NCBI RefSeq assembly: GCF_000425265.1
Contig: NZ_AUDC01000010.1
Coordinates: forward strand, 124,001 to 188,000
From: Maridesulfovibrio zosterae DSM 11974
Lineage (GTDB): Bacteria; Desulfobacterota; Desulfovibrionia; Desulfovibrionales; Desulfovibrionaceae
Direction of reading: 5' to 3'
DNA: 64,000 nt
In this document: positions 7,679-14,863 of the stretch, in pieces
Position numbering within the stretch: the stretch's first letter is position 1
Layout: every line of letters starts with the position of its first letter
Position numbers and translations under genes: made by a program
The notes under the pieces: generated by a model
Seen by the model: only the letters and a program-made list of their open reading frames with translations
Databases searched by the model: none
Told to the model about the DNA's origin: nothing

Positions 7679-8970
7679 ATAGCGAAAAACTCCATTGAAC
7701 CTTCTACTCGTTCCAACAATTCAGGAAAAACTTCGAATTCCCCTGCTATACCCGACAACAAGCTTAATGATTCAAAAAAAGTTTTAACCTGCCAGCCTTC
7801 AGCAACGAGAAATCCGTCATCTACAGCTTTAAGCGCGCCTTCTTTATCTCCAAGAAAGCAGCAGACCTCAGCAAGATCAAAAAAAGACCACGGCACATTG
7901 TATGGCTGGTCATTAGAGACCTGAACACTCAAGCTCTTATTTGCTCTTTGCAGCAAAAATTTATCCTTAGGGCTAAGAGCCATTGCACCTAACAATTTAC
8001 CCTTAATTTTCAATGCATTCAGCAGCGGATATGAATTACCATTAGATATTTCTGCTGCATCAAAATAACATTGAAATGCCTCTTCTAATTGGTTTGCCCT
8101 TTTCAATACTCCGCCAAGAGAAGAAAGGGCGTCAAAATCCATAGGGTCGAGCTTCAGAGCATGACGAAGTGATGATTCTCCACTAACAGTCAAATCCTCA
8201 GATTCATTTTTGCAAAACAATTTATTTTCAGCGATCCCTCTTTCTCGCCATGCCTCTGAATAACCACCACAAGCTTCGGTTGATTTTTTAAAACAGTTGA
8301 GGGCATCCTCCCACTGGCTTAATTCACGATACATTAGCCCAAGTTCTAGCTGTAGCTTTGCGTTTTGAGGAGACACACTCACAGCCTCCTTTAGATGTGT
8401 CACCGCTGTATGAGGATCTTGATTCAACAAAGCCTCCTCAGCCTTACGACGTAACTCATCTGTCGAACGATCCCCATCTTCCTGTAGCTGTAAAATTTGT
8501 TGAATAGGACTATCCAATCTGTTGCGCTTCAATGTCTCAGAAATAACCTTAGTTATGAGCTTACGGGACTCTTCAGCCTGTTCAGCTGGTTCAAATTCGT
8601 AAGGGAAAAAGCGTACTTGATTCAGATCAAAGGGGATAGGTGACTCAGACTGCCTAAAGATAACTGTTCCGGCTTGTCTAGCTCTATGCCTATGCCCTAA
8701 CTCATAAAGGACATTTGGATTTAAACCCGTCAAATCAGTAAAAACAAGTCGAGAATATTCAATATATTCAAACATACCTTGCGAGATTATTCCTGCGAAG
8801 AAGTCCGTATCGGCTCTACGGGGGGCAAGTCTTCCACCTTCTGGTAGTTCTACAGCCTGAATGGCTGGCAAAAAGATATCCGAATAAATAGCCTCGAAAT
8901 CGATAAGCTTTCCGTCGACTTCTTTTTCTCCAAAAGGCATCACCACAAAACAAATTCGAGAATAGGGCAA
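7675..8970 (-). CDS. nucleoside 2-deoxyribosyltransferase-like N-domain + TPR protein
   Basis: 431 aa. The N-terminus (about 1-140) has CFVVMPFG, then FTDLTGLNPNVLYELGHRHRA: D-x-x-x-x-N-P-N-V-x-Y-E-L-G is the active-site pattern of nucleoside deoxyribosyltransferase-like (TIR-related fold) proteins, with Glu90 as candidate nucleophile. From about residue 165 there are tetratricopeptide repeats. It may cleave or sense nucleosides or NAD-like ligands and use the TPRs for partner binding. The start is TTG at 8970, supported by AGGAG 8 nt upstream; no ATG nearby fits. It is 30 bp after the Nmad2 gene and overlaps the hydrolase gene, so it is a tightly coupled member of the operon. Confidence 0.75.
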   Translation of the reverse strand: MPYSRICFVVMPFGEKEVDGKLIDFEAIYSDIFLPAIQAVELPEGGRLAPRRADTDFFAGIISQGMFEYIEYSRLVFTDLTGLNPNVLYELGHRHRARQAGTVIFRQSESPIPFDLNQVRFFPYEFEPAEQAEESRKLITKVISETLKRNRLDSPIQQILQLQEDGDRSTDELRRKAEEALLNQDPHTAVTHLKEAVSVSPQNAKLQLELGLMYRELSQWEDALNCFKKSTEACGGYSEAWRERGIAENKLFCKNESEDLTVSGESSLRHALKLDPMDFDALSSLGGVLKRANQLEEAFQCYFDAAEISNGNSYPLLNALKIKGKLLGAMALSPKDKFLLQRANKSLSVQVSNDQPYNVPWSFFDLAEVCCFLGDKEGALKAVDDGFLVAEGWQVKTFFESLSLLSGIAGEFEVFPELLERVEGSMEFFAI

Positions 8971-9000
8971 AATGAATTCTCCTAATCAAACTGGAAATAT

Positions 9001-9609
9001 CTATGAAACACCATCGTAGCGCTCAAAACTATTGAATTGTAAAGGATTTCCAACCAACCCGGCTTCAAACTCATTTTCAATAAACGTCACTAGTTCATTC
9101 ACGTCTTCTTCTGAAATCCTTTTAAAGCCTCTCACAATTTTAATTTTATTGAAGATCTCCGTGGGCAAAAATTTAGCGTTTCCGCCAAAATAAAAAAAAT
9201 AATCTGAAAGAAGCACGGCATCAACACCTGTGTCCCTATTCAGATTATGTTCGTTAACTTGACCATTTTCCAAACTATGATGTGAGTTCTCCTGAACCCA
9301 GGCTCCATTCTCTTGGTGATAAATATTATCTCCCCAAGCCTGGATAAGGCTTCCATCCATATTTGCCTTTTTATATTGAAATCTTGGATCACTCCAATAA
9401 GCATCAAAAGTTATTTTCTCAGAAACTTTCATCAAACAAACAAGCGAGCCTTGAAGATTATGCTTAGCAGAGCCTAGAGCAATCACCCAATCCCCTACAC
9501 TAGCCCCTCTGCGAATATTAGGCTTACATGTTGCTAAAGAACAACACCATCCGAAAGGATTTGGAGCAAAGCCGTAATCTCTTGGTATGACGTATGAGAA
9601 CCCCTGCAT
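9001..9609 (-). CDS. Nmad2-type protein (nucleotide modification associated domain 2)
   Basis: 202 aa. The N-terminus (SYVIPRDYGFAPNPFGWCC, LATCKPNIRR, GDWVIALGSAKH) matches what I know of the Nmad2 family, found by genome context near DNA-base modification genes in phages and bacteria; its biochemistry is not established. Conserved-looking GFAPNPF, C-x-P-x-I-R and a central W-rich stretch suggest a ligand-binding fold, perhaps recognising modified nucleotides. I place the start at ATG 9609, which shares TGATG with the upstream TIR stop and has AGGGAG before it; a TTG two codons earlier is less likely. Pairing with TIR implies a two-component sensor/effector unit. Confidence 0.75.
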   Translation of the reverse strand: MQGFSYVIPRDYGFAPNPFGWCCSLATCKPNIRRGASVGDWVIALGSAKHNLQGSLVCLMKVSEKITFDAYWSDPRFQYKKANMDGSLIQAWGDNIYHQENGAWVQENSHHSLENGQVNEHNLNRDTGVDAVLLSDYFFYFGGNAKFLPTEIFNKIKIVRGFKRISEEDVNELVTFIENEFEAGLVGNPLQFNSFERYDGVS

Positions 9610-10076
9610 CAGCAAGTCTCCCTACCAATAGTGTATGGACTTTTCCAATCACTTCCATCGGGATTTATAAATGTATTTATAGTGCCTTCTATGGCCCCAA
9701 TTATATTATCAGCAGTCCAGCCGACAAGGGCATTCCCATATTCTTTCAATTTTTCGGGAATATTTTCTCCGATTGCGCCGTTTATATAGACCCCAACTAT
9801 CCGTTTACCCATTTTTTGAGCTTGATCTATTTCCCAATTCACCCAATCGCGAGTATGTGTTCTGGGGCCGACTAAAACAACAACCGTACTAGCCCACCGA
9901 ATCCGGTCTCTCAACATTGATTTAATATAATCTTCATTCTTTGCAGCATTAGGCTTTGTGCTGTCTATGGAGCTATTCTTTAAAGTGTAATCCTTTCCAC
10001 CTAACAAGCCTTTTAATTTTTGAATATGCTCGTCATCCTTGCTGTAATGACTTATAAAGGCGTTCTTTTCAGCCAT
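9609..10076 (-). CDS. TIR-like protein, ThsB/MTH538 type
   Basis: 155 aa, essentially one domain: NAFISHYSKDDEHIQKL, STVVVLVGPRTHTRDWVNWEIDQAQKMGKRIVGVYING. This matches the MTH538/DUF1863 TIR-like family that includes Thoeris ThsB. Glu82 in RDWVNWE is at the position of the catalytic glutamate. ThsB proteins detect phage and turn NAD+ into a cyclic-ADP-ribose signal that activates a separate effector. No SIR2/SLOG ThsA is present here; the Nmad2 gene (TGATG-coupled), deoxyribosyltransferase-like protein or hydrolase may take that part. A 110-bp gap separates it from the thymidylate-synthase-like gene, so it may also have an internal promoter. Confidence 0.83.
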   Translation of the reverse strand: MAEKNAFISHYSKDDEHIQKLKGLLGGKDYTLKNSSIDSTKPNAAKNEDYIKSMLRDRIRWASTVVVLVGPRTHTRDWVNWEIDQAQKMGKRIVGVYINGAIGENIPEKLKEYGNALVGWTADNIIGAIEGTINTFINPDGSDWKSPYTIGRETC

Positions 10077-10186
10077 ACAATCCCCCGACTTAAGTGGTTG
10101 TAAATACTTTCAAGCGGCACCATTATTACACCGCAAAGACAACCGCGTCTAGTCGAGGATAATACAAAAAACTATAAACACACGAT

Positions 10187-11218
10187 CTATCGGTTTTTCC
10201 ACCTATTTTTCCAATTATCCCAAGCCATAGTTAGTAGTCTATTGGTACACTTTTCAGCGACTTGGTCCATCTCTTCGAACCATTTATGACGTCTAGCTGC
10301 ATCAGCAGCACAAATATAAAACAAATTCATATAAGCTATCGGCAAATCAATTTTTGAACAAATGGATTTAAATGAATTCACTGTCAGTTCTTTCGAAGCT
10401 AGTTTCCTCACAGAAGCATGCAATTGTTTAAAAACTATATCAAACTTATCTTTTGGCAACGAAAGAGAATCCGTATTGCAGGGTATGAAGGAGTCGCAAT
10501 AAGTGAGCTCATCAAGATCAGAACAGTAAATATGAAGGCTATCACTTATTTGATGATATGCCCCCAACTCAAGACCGAGCCATCCTGCTAAAACTTCCTG
10601 GATCGTTGTAAACTGAATGACATTGTACGGCGTGCCTCGGTACAGATCATTGCTGCGCATAACCTGAAGCCACTCTAATCTTCCATCCCGAACTTTTGGC
10701 ATTGAACAAATATTACAGGGAATATCAGCCGACATAGGAGAACCGTCGACATCAGGAAAATCCTTTTCAGAGTTCCATATTTGAATAACAACTTGCCGAG
10801 TTGCTGGGTTTTTCTTCAAAGTCTGATAAGCACGCTCCAGCTGATCAAAAACAAACTGATTTCTAATCCTATACCCATATGCCCCATGGTAATATTCATC
10901 GTACCCCATAAATTTAGGTAAAGCTGGATTCCAAAAATTAAGAAACTCTGCGTCATTACTTCCAGAAAGAATCCATACAATCTCAGCAATCGCAAAAGCA
11001 GGACTGATTGCGGGACGACGAGACAAAACCCACCTTTGCCTCGGATCAGCAATATTAAAATTAGCATGAAGGGATTCTACGATTTTTCCTAAACGGCTAT
11101 CATGCGACCTAGAATCATTTGATTTCTCAAAATGAACCATCGCCTTAAGCCATACATCGTTAGCCCCAGTTCCATAAAAAAGCTGAGTTGGAACATTAAT
11201 CGTTTGAGATTTTGTCAT
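10187..11218 (-). CDS. thymidylate synthase-like enzyme (dUMP methylase or hydroxymethylase)
   Basis: 343 aa, ThyA superfamily, longer than the usual 264. Catalytic Cys168 in ADIPCN, MRSND (Arg188, Ser189, Asp191), PYN (Asn199) and HIY (His229, Tyr231) line up with the E. coli nucleotide-binding residues. Asn199 is the residue that selects dUMP; dCMP hydroxymethylases have Asp there. It should therefore act on dUMP, making dTMP or, as in hypermodifying phages, 5-hydroxymethyl-dUMP. It overlaps the kinase-fusion gene by 23 nt. A C-terminal ~100-residue helical extension is not typical of ThyA. Position in the operon supports specialised nucleotide chemistry over housekeeping dTMP synthesis. 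Confidence 0.85.
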   Translation of the reverse strand: MTKSQTINVPTQLFYGTGANDVWLKAMVHFEKSNDSRSHDSRLGKIVESLHANFNIADPRQRWVLSRRPAISPAFAIAEIVWILSGSNDAEFLNFWNPALPKFMGYDEYYHGAYGYRIRNQFVFDQLERAYQTLKKNPATRQVVIQIWNSEKDFPDVDGSPMSADIPCNICSMPKVRDGRLEWLQVMRSNDLYRGTPYNVIQFTTIQEVLAGWLGLELGAYHQISDSLHIYCSDLDELTYCDSFIPCNTDSLSLPKDKFDIVFKQLHASVRKLASKELTVNSFKSICSKIDLPIAYMNLFYICAADAARRHKWFEEMDQVAEKCTNRLLTMAWDNWKNRWKNR

Positions 11219-12836
11219 TCAATCCCCATTTTGGCGGAAACCAATATATTATCCCTTTAGGTGAGGGGGTAAATTTTTGTTTAATTCTTGTTCGATTAGA
11301 AACACCTTCGACTTCAGGGTGAGCTATTCGGGCATACTTGTCAGTCTCACAAAAAAGGTTCTGGCAATCAATTAACTTAAGCCTTCTTCCCCACAAGTCT
11401 TTAAAATCCAGCCCCAGTCTTTCAAACTCGTTTTCTTGTTCATCCATAACCAGTCTAATTATGTCAGCATCTGATATTTTCTTTGTAGGGCGAAAACATT
11501 TTTTTATACCGCTTTTAGCTCCAGGACCGGGAATTACGAACTCTTCTTCTGAAAAATCGGTTAGTGTGCTGTAATTTATATCTGTAACATACTGATAAGC
11601 GAGAAAGTCTCCAATTGAAGGATAATTACGGATCAACTTAAATGCGCTTTCCATTGAAGGAGAATCCACAATTTTTCCGGGTAAGTCTTCTTTTACCATT
11701 CGCTGCAAGAGGTCCAAATGCATTCTATGCTTTTTTTTATAAGGGGAATTCCTTCCTCCAGAGGGCATGATATAAGCAGCAGAATAAATCCTCCTTCCTT
11801 GAGAAATTGCCTTAGTTAGTACCTCATCATAGGCCGCAAACGAAAAATCAGAATATGTAAGTTCCTCAAACTTAGATTTTAAAAGCTCCCACGTTTCAAT
11901 CTTATTGAAAAATTTGAAAAGTAATACCCTAAAAAAAAGCTCCTTTGGGCTCTGAGAGCCTGAGTAAATAACATTCTTGATTAAATACTGGCTGACTCTG
12001 TCAGAAGCGCGGTAAGCGTTGGTAAACTTATGTTTTAAAAGAATTTCATCGGTAGTCCAAGGCCCTCTTCTTTCATTTTGCCTACGGAAAAATATTTCTT
12101 GTCTTTTGACCGCGAACTTCCAGTAAGTGTCATAAACAACTGTCGGATTAAGACTATCTTTTAATCTTGAAGGGGGAATAATCTTTGCATTTGAATATGA
12201 TCGTCCAGCCCTAAACTGATCATTTTTTTTACCTATAGCAATTCCAGAAACAACAGCCTCAAAGGCTTCTTTAATCGTAGAATTGTTCTCTATAAGCCTC
12301 ACCTCATCGGAACTTTTTTTGATCAGCTCTTTATATTTTTGATCAAGGTCAATCGCTAGTTTTGAACTTTTGAGAACATCCTCTTTTGTAATATAAAAAA
12401 TTTTTTTGGGCTTTGCTGAACCCCAGAATTTTTTCTCAATTGTAATCAAAGAATGAAGCAGATCTTTCGAAACTTTATTTACCATTCCGTATGCATAGAG
12501 AGACCACCAATAACGATCAAGCAAGACTATCATCCCTTTCTCAAGAGCTGGTCTTATGTATTGTTCCAATTGATCTATGTGCGAAGCAAGATGAAGAATT
12601 TGTAAACTCGCAGGGTGGATGTCTTCAGTCAAAGTTGTAAGTTGTTCATGGTGAATATCATGAACAACTTTACCAAGACTTCCTCGCTCCTGCCCAGGAA
12701 AAGAAATCACTGTATTGGCGATACCAATAGAGCTCAAATAGCTGGCAACCATCTCACATAAAGTTGATTTACCAACACCATCTGGCCCTTCAAAGACATA
12801 AAGATTATTATTTTCAAATAAAGGTAACTGTTTCAT
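11196..12836 (-). CDS. P-loop (thymidylate kinase-like) fused to 5-hmdU-kinase/aGPT-pyrophosphorylase-type domain
   Basis: 546 aa. Residues 12-200 resemble thymidylate kinase: Walker A GPDGVGKST (18-26), the D-R-Y motif LLDRYWWSLYAYG near 108-119. Residues about 232-546 carry KRQEIFFRRQ, GPWTTDEILLKHKFTNAYRASDRVSQYLI (about 260-288), which I recognise as the helical domain of phage 5-hydroxymethyl-dU DNA kinases and alpha-glutamyl/putrescinyl-thymine pyrophosphorylases, enzymes that activate and derivatise 5-hmdU. Prediction: phosphorylation and further modification of a thymine-type nucleotide or base. It overlaps the upstream gene (ATGA) and the downstream synthase gene (23 nt), so stoichiometric coupled expression is likely. 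Substrate (free nucleotide or DNA) is unknown. Confidence 0.78.
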   Translation of the reverse strand: MKQLPLFENNNLYVFEGPDGVGKSTLCEMVASYLSSIGIANTVISFPGQERGSLGKVVHDIHHEQLTTLTEDIHPASLQILHLASHIDQLEQYIRPALEKGMIVLLDRYWWSLYAYGMVNKVSKDLLHSLITIEKKFWGSAKPKKIFYITKEDVLKSSKLAIDLDQKYKELIKKSSDEVRLIENNSTIKEAFEAVVSGIAIGKKNDQFRAGRSYSNAKIIPPSRLKDSLNPTVVYDTYWKFAVKRQEIFFRRQNERRGPWTTDEILLKHKFTNAYRASDRVSQYLIKNVIYSGSQSPKELFFRVLLFKFFNKIETWELLKSKFEELTYSDFSFAAYDEVLTKAISQGRRIYSAAYIMPSGGRNSPYKKKHRMHLDLLQRMVKEDLPGKIVDSPSMESAFKLIRNYPSIGDFLAYQYVTDINYSTLTDFSEEEFVIPGPGAKSGIKKCFRPTKKISDADIIRLVMDEQENEFERLGLDFKDLWGRRLKLIDCQNLFCETDKYARIAHPEVEGVSNRTRIKQKFTPSPKGIIYWFPPKWGLNDKISND

Positions 12837-13486
12837 GAATTACTTAAGAGTTTAAGAGCGACTCCACTAATGAGTGCTGCAAGAATAGAGATCACAGCAC
12901 CGAAAAGAGTCGCACCAACCCATTTCCAAGTTTTTACTTGCTTTTCAAGAAGTTCTAAGCGCGAATGCAACTGAGCTGGAGATGCAACATTCCCTTGAAT
13001 TGCATTCACGTGACTATCAGAAATATCGACTTTTCCACCGTCATACAAATCGTCTGTTTTGTGGTCTAAATCACAAAACCACAGTAAAAAATACACTTTT
13101 TCTTGGGTCAAAGGAATATCTTGATTGCCAGCATTATATACAGAGAACAAAATCCGTCCGTTATACCCAGGATCAACATGAAATCCGGACACGTTCACAA
13201 GTCCCTTAAATTTAATGCCTGCTTTTATTGAGATTAACCCAATAGCATCATCTGGGATTTTCACATGCTCCCTAGTAAGCAATAAAGCAAACTGCCCTGG
13301 AGGGATTGTTATCTGTTCTCCTTTGTGAAGGCGTTTTTTGACTTTAACACCATTACCTGTCGAATAATATTCACTACCAAGCATTAGTTCATAGGCACAA
13401 TTTTTAACATTGTCAGGAGAGAAGGGGGTAACTAGAACTTCACTCTTCACTCGTTCGCGTATAGTCTCAGAACTCCAAAACGACAT
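12833..13486 (-). CDS. dCTP deaminase/dUTPase-like protein with C-terminal membrane anchor
   Basis: 217 aa, first gene of the cargo operon. ATG 13486 has TAGGAG 8 nt upstream; the frame extends further but without a ribosome site. The core (about 60-150) matches the Dcd/dUTPase fold: DAIGLISIKAGIKFKGL and VSGFHVDPGYNGRILFSVYN, aligning with the E. coli Dcd segment ending IDPGWSGCIVLEFYN. The Dcd catalytic Glu of LEF is Ser here and the preceding Ser-x-x-x-Arg is not conserved, so deamination is doubtful. After a short coiled region (residues ~165-190) comes a hydrophobic segment near the C-terminus (about 191-213). It may bind a pyrimidine dNTP at the membrane. Confidence 0.72.
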   Translation of the reverse strand: MSFWSSETIRERVKSEVLVTPFSPDNVKNCAYELMLGSEYYSTGNGVKVKKRLHKGEQITIPPGQFALLLTREHVKIPDDAIGLISIKAGIKFKGLVNVSGFHVDPGYNGRILFSVYNAGNQDIPLTQEKVYFLLWFCDLDHKTDDLYDGGKVDISDSHVNAIQGNVASPAQLHSRLELLEKQVKTWKWVGATLFGAVISILAALISGVALKLLSNS

Positions 13487-13554
13487 CACAACTCCTAATA
13501 AAAAAAGCGATATGAAATGTACGGGCAAACCAGCCCATTTTCTACTGCTGCGTT

Positions 13555-13584
13555 TACATACCCCTATGAAACAGTTCACGTCAA
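13555..13584 (-). promoter_or_regulatory. putative sigma-70 promoter of the seven-gene cargo operon
   Basis: On the minus strand TTGACG (13584-13579) and TATGTA (13560-13555) are 18 bp apart, about 70 bp upstream of the operon's first start codon. It is the only good match in the region upstream of the Dcd-like gene. Confidence 0.5.
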
Positions 13585-13680
13585 AGGTAGAATTAGACTT
13601 ACAGAGTCGGCCTTAATCTTATTGTTTTTCACTTCATTCTATCCTTTGACTTCTTAATATCTATAGCTTTGACAACTCGC

Positions 13681-13833
13681 TCAAAGACCTTCCAATCCGC
13701 TCAGCAAATCCCGGCAACCTTGGACCTCCTGTTCCAGCTCGGCTATCTTGTGATCTTGATTTTTCAGCCTTTGCTGCTGTTCTTCGCTTAAACGACTTAA
13801 TGTCTCAGAGAAGCTCCGACTTAACTCGTTCAT
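13681..13833 (-). CDS. small coiled-coil protein, 50 aa
   Basis: Short frame MNELSRSFSETLSRLSEEQQ... rich in Glu, Gln, Leu and Arg with heptad-like spacing (LSRLSEEQQQRLKNQDHKIAELEQEV is one predicted helix). ATG 13833 has GAGG 6 nt upstream. It lies in the element backbone between the cargo operon and rha. No family recognised; it may be a small element-specific regulator or partner protein. Confidence 0.55.
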   Translation of the reverse strand: MNELSRSFSETLSRLSEEQQQRLKNQDHKIAELEQEVQGCRDLLSGLEGL

Positions 13834-13836
13834 GAT

Positions 13837-13938
13837 CTACCTCGTTAGCAAAACGGCTGGCGGGTCCCTATTTGTTTTGGCTATTTTCAACTTTATCCCT
13901 TTGGGGAAGCGTTGATGTCCCATTTCGTGAATTTGCAT
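13837..13938 (-). CDS. possible 33-aa basic peptide
   Basis: MQIHEMGHQRFPKGIKLKI..., 33 aa, ATG 13938 preceded by GAAGAAGAAAG. It ends 3 nt before the start of the 50-aa coiled-coil gene, an arrangement that suggests translational coupling. No homology recognised; it could be chance. Confidence 0.3.
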   Translation of the reverse strand: MQIHEMGHQRFPKGIKLKIAKTNRDPPAVLLTR

Positions 13939-14019
13939 TCTTTCTTCTTCTGGATTGCTATTTGCGCGTTGATGCTTGTTAGCTCCTGATGCTGTTCCTT
14001 AAGTTCACCCTTTCTATTG

Positions 14020-14427
14020 TCACTGAACAGGATAGCCTTTTCGTACGTATAATTGCATTTTTGCTAGCTCCCCCTTCAGCCGCTCATCCATGTCGTTGAA
14101 AGCTTCAAAAAAACTGATCGTACACTCAATGGATTTCTTACCGATAGTTTCCATGGCGAGCAGAGTGAAACCGTCACGGGTCATGTAGCAGGACGACTCC
14201 TTAATTTTTTCTCCATTCGGCTTTTCAACCTCAATTGATGCGGGCGCAAAATTGCGCTCGTTAAATTCATCAGGAATTTCAAGATAGCGAATAGCTTGCA
14301 AGACGCTCTTATGCTCCAGTTGAAACAACTCAGCCACGACTAAAGAGGAAACCATCGGCTTACCGTTTTCGATTATCAATTTGCTAAAGACAGACAGCTT
14401 ATCGTTTTTAATTCCTTTTCCATTCAT
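14020..14427 (-). CDS. Rha-family phage regulatory protein
   Basis: 135 aa. Shows the Rha layout: MVSSLVVAELFQLEHKSVLQAIRYL (DNA-binding wHTH about residues 25-50), FAPASIEVEKPNGEKIKESSCYMTRDGFTLLAMETIGKKS in the middle and a helical tail with FFEAFNDM. Rha proteins occur in lambdoid phages, satellites and islands; in phage they hinder growth in some hosts, and in satellites they may regulate induction. Located between cargo and replication gene, it supports a phage-satellite origin of the element. Promoter probably in the 14428-14863 gap. Confidence 0.85.
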   Translation of the reverse strand: MNGKGIKNDKLSVFSKLIIENGKPMVSSLVVAELFQLEHKSVLQAIRYLEIPDEFNERNFAPASIEVEKPNGEKIKESSCYMTRDGFTLLAMETIGKKSIECTISFFEAFNDMDERLKGELAKMQLYVRKGYPVQ

Positions 14428-14863
14428 ATTTTCACTCTACATTGTTTACAGTTAATACCATCGCGAAATTCAGGAGTTCTGAATTTCGCCAGCAATTTGC
14501 GTTGAACCGAAGGTGAATAAGTCCATCTCAGCCCCAAGGCTGTGCAGGACGTAAGGTCAACCGCTTTGAAAAAGTGGGCCCACCTTACCTGTCCTGCCTT
14601 CGAACTCCGGGAGAATATGCGTTATTTTAGGTTATTCTGGTGAGATTTAAGGAGAATCTTCAATAATAACCGATAATAATCAAAAATCTCCTATAATCTA
14701 GGTGTGTAAGCTTCAGCTCAGATAAATTTGAAACAGCGACGAAATTGCCATTACCCATCACCTCCTTATGTTTTTGATAGGCCGCGTTGTTTGAGTCATT
14801 TTTTCTTTTTCAGCGCGAATTTTGCGAACTTACTCGCAACGCACTTTGAGTAAATTCGCAAAA
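14428..14863. other. intergenic region between rha and replication gene
   Basis: About 435 bp. No firm gene. On the minus strand AAGGAGGTG (around 14770) precedes very short frames of 11-26 codons that I do not call. Contains near-repeats AATAATAACCGATAATAATC (around 14661-14680) and is AT-rich, which would fit a replication origin or the rha promoter. Neither is proven. Confidence 0.35.

Noticed and set aside
5758-10076. complete Thoeris system
   Set aside because: A ThsB-like TIR is present but there is no SIR2/SLOG ThsA, so the name is not justified.
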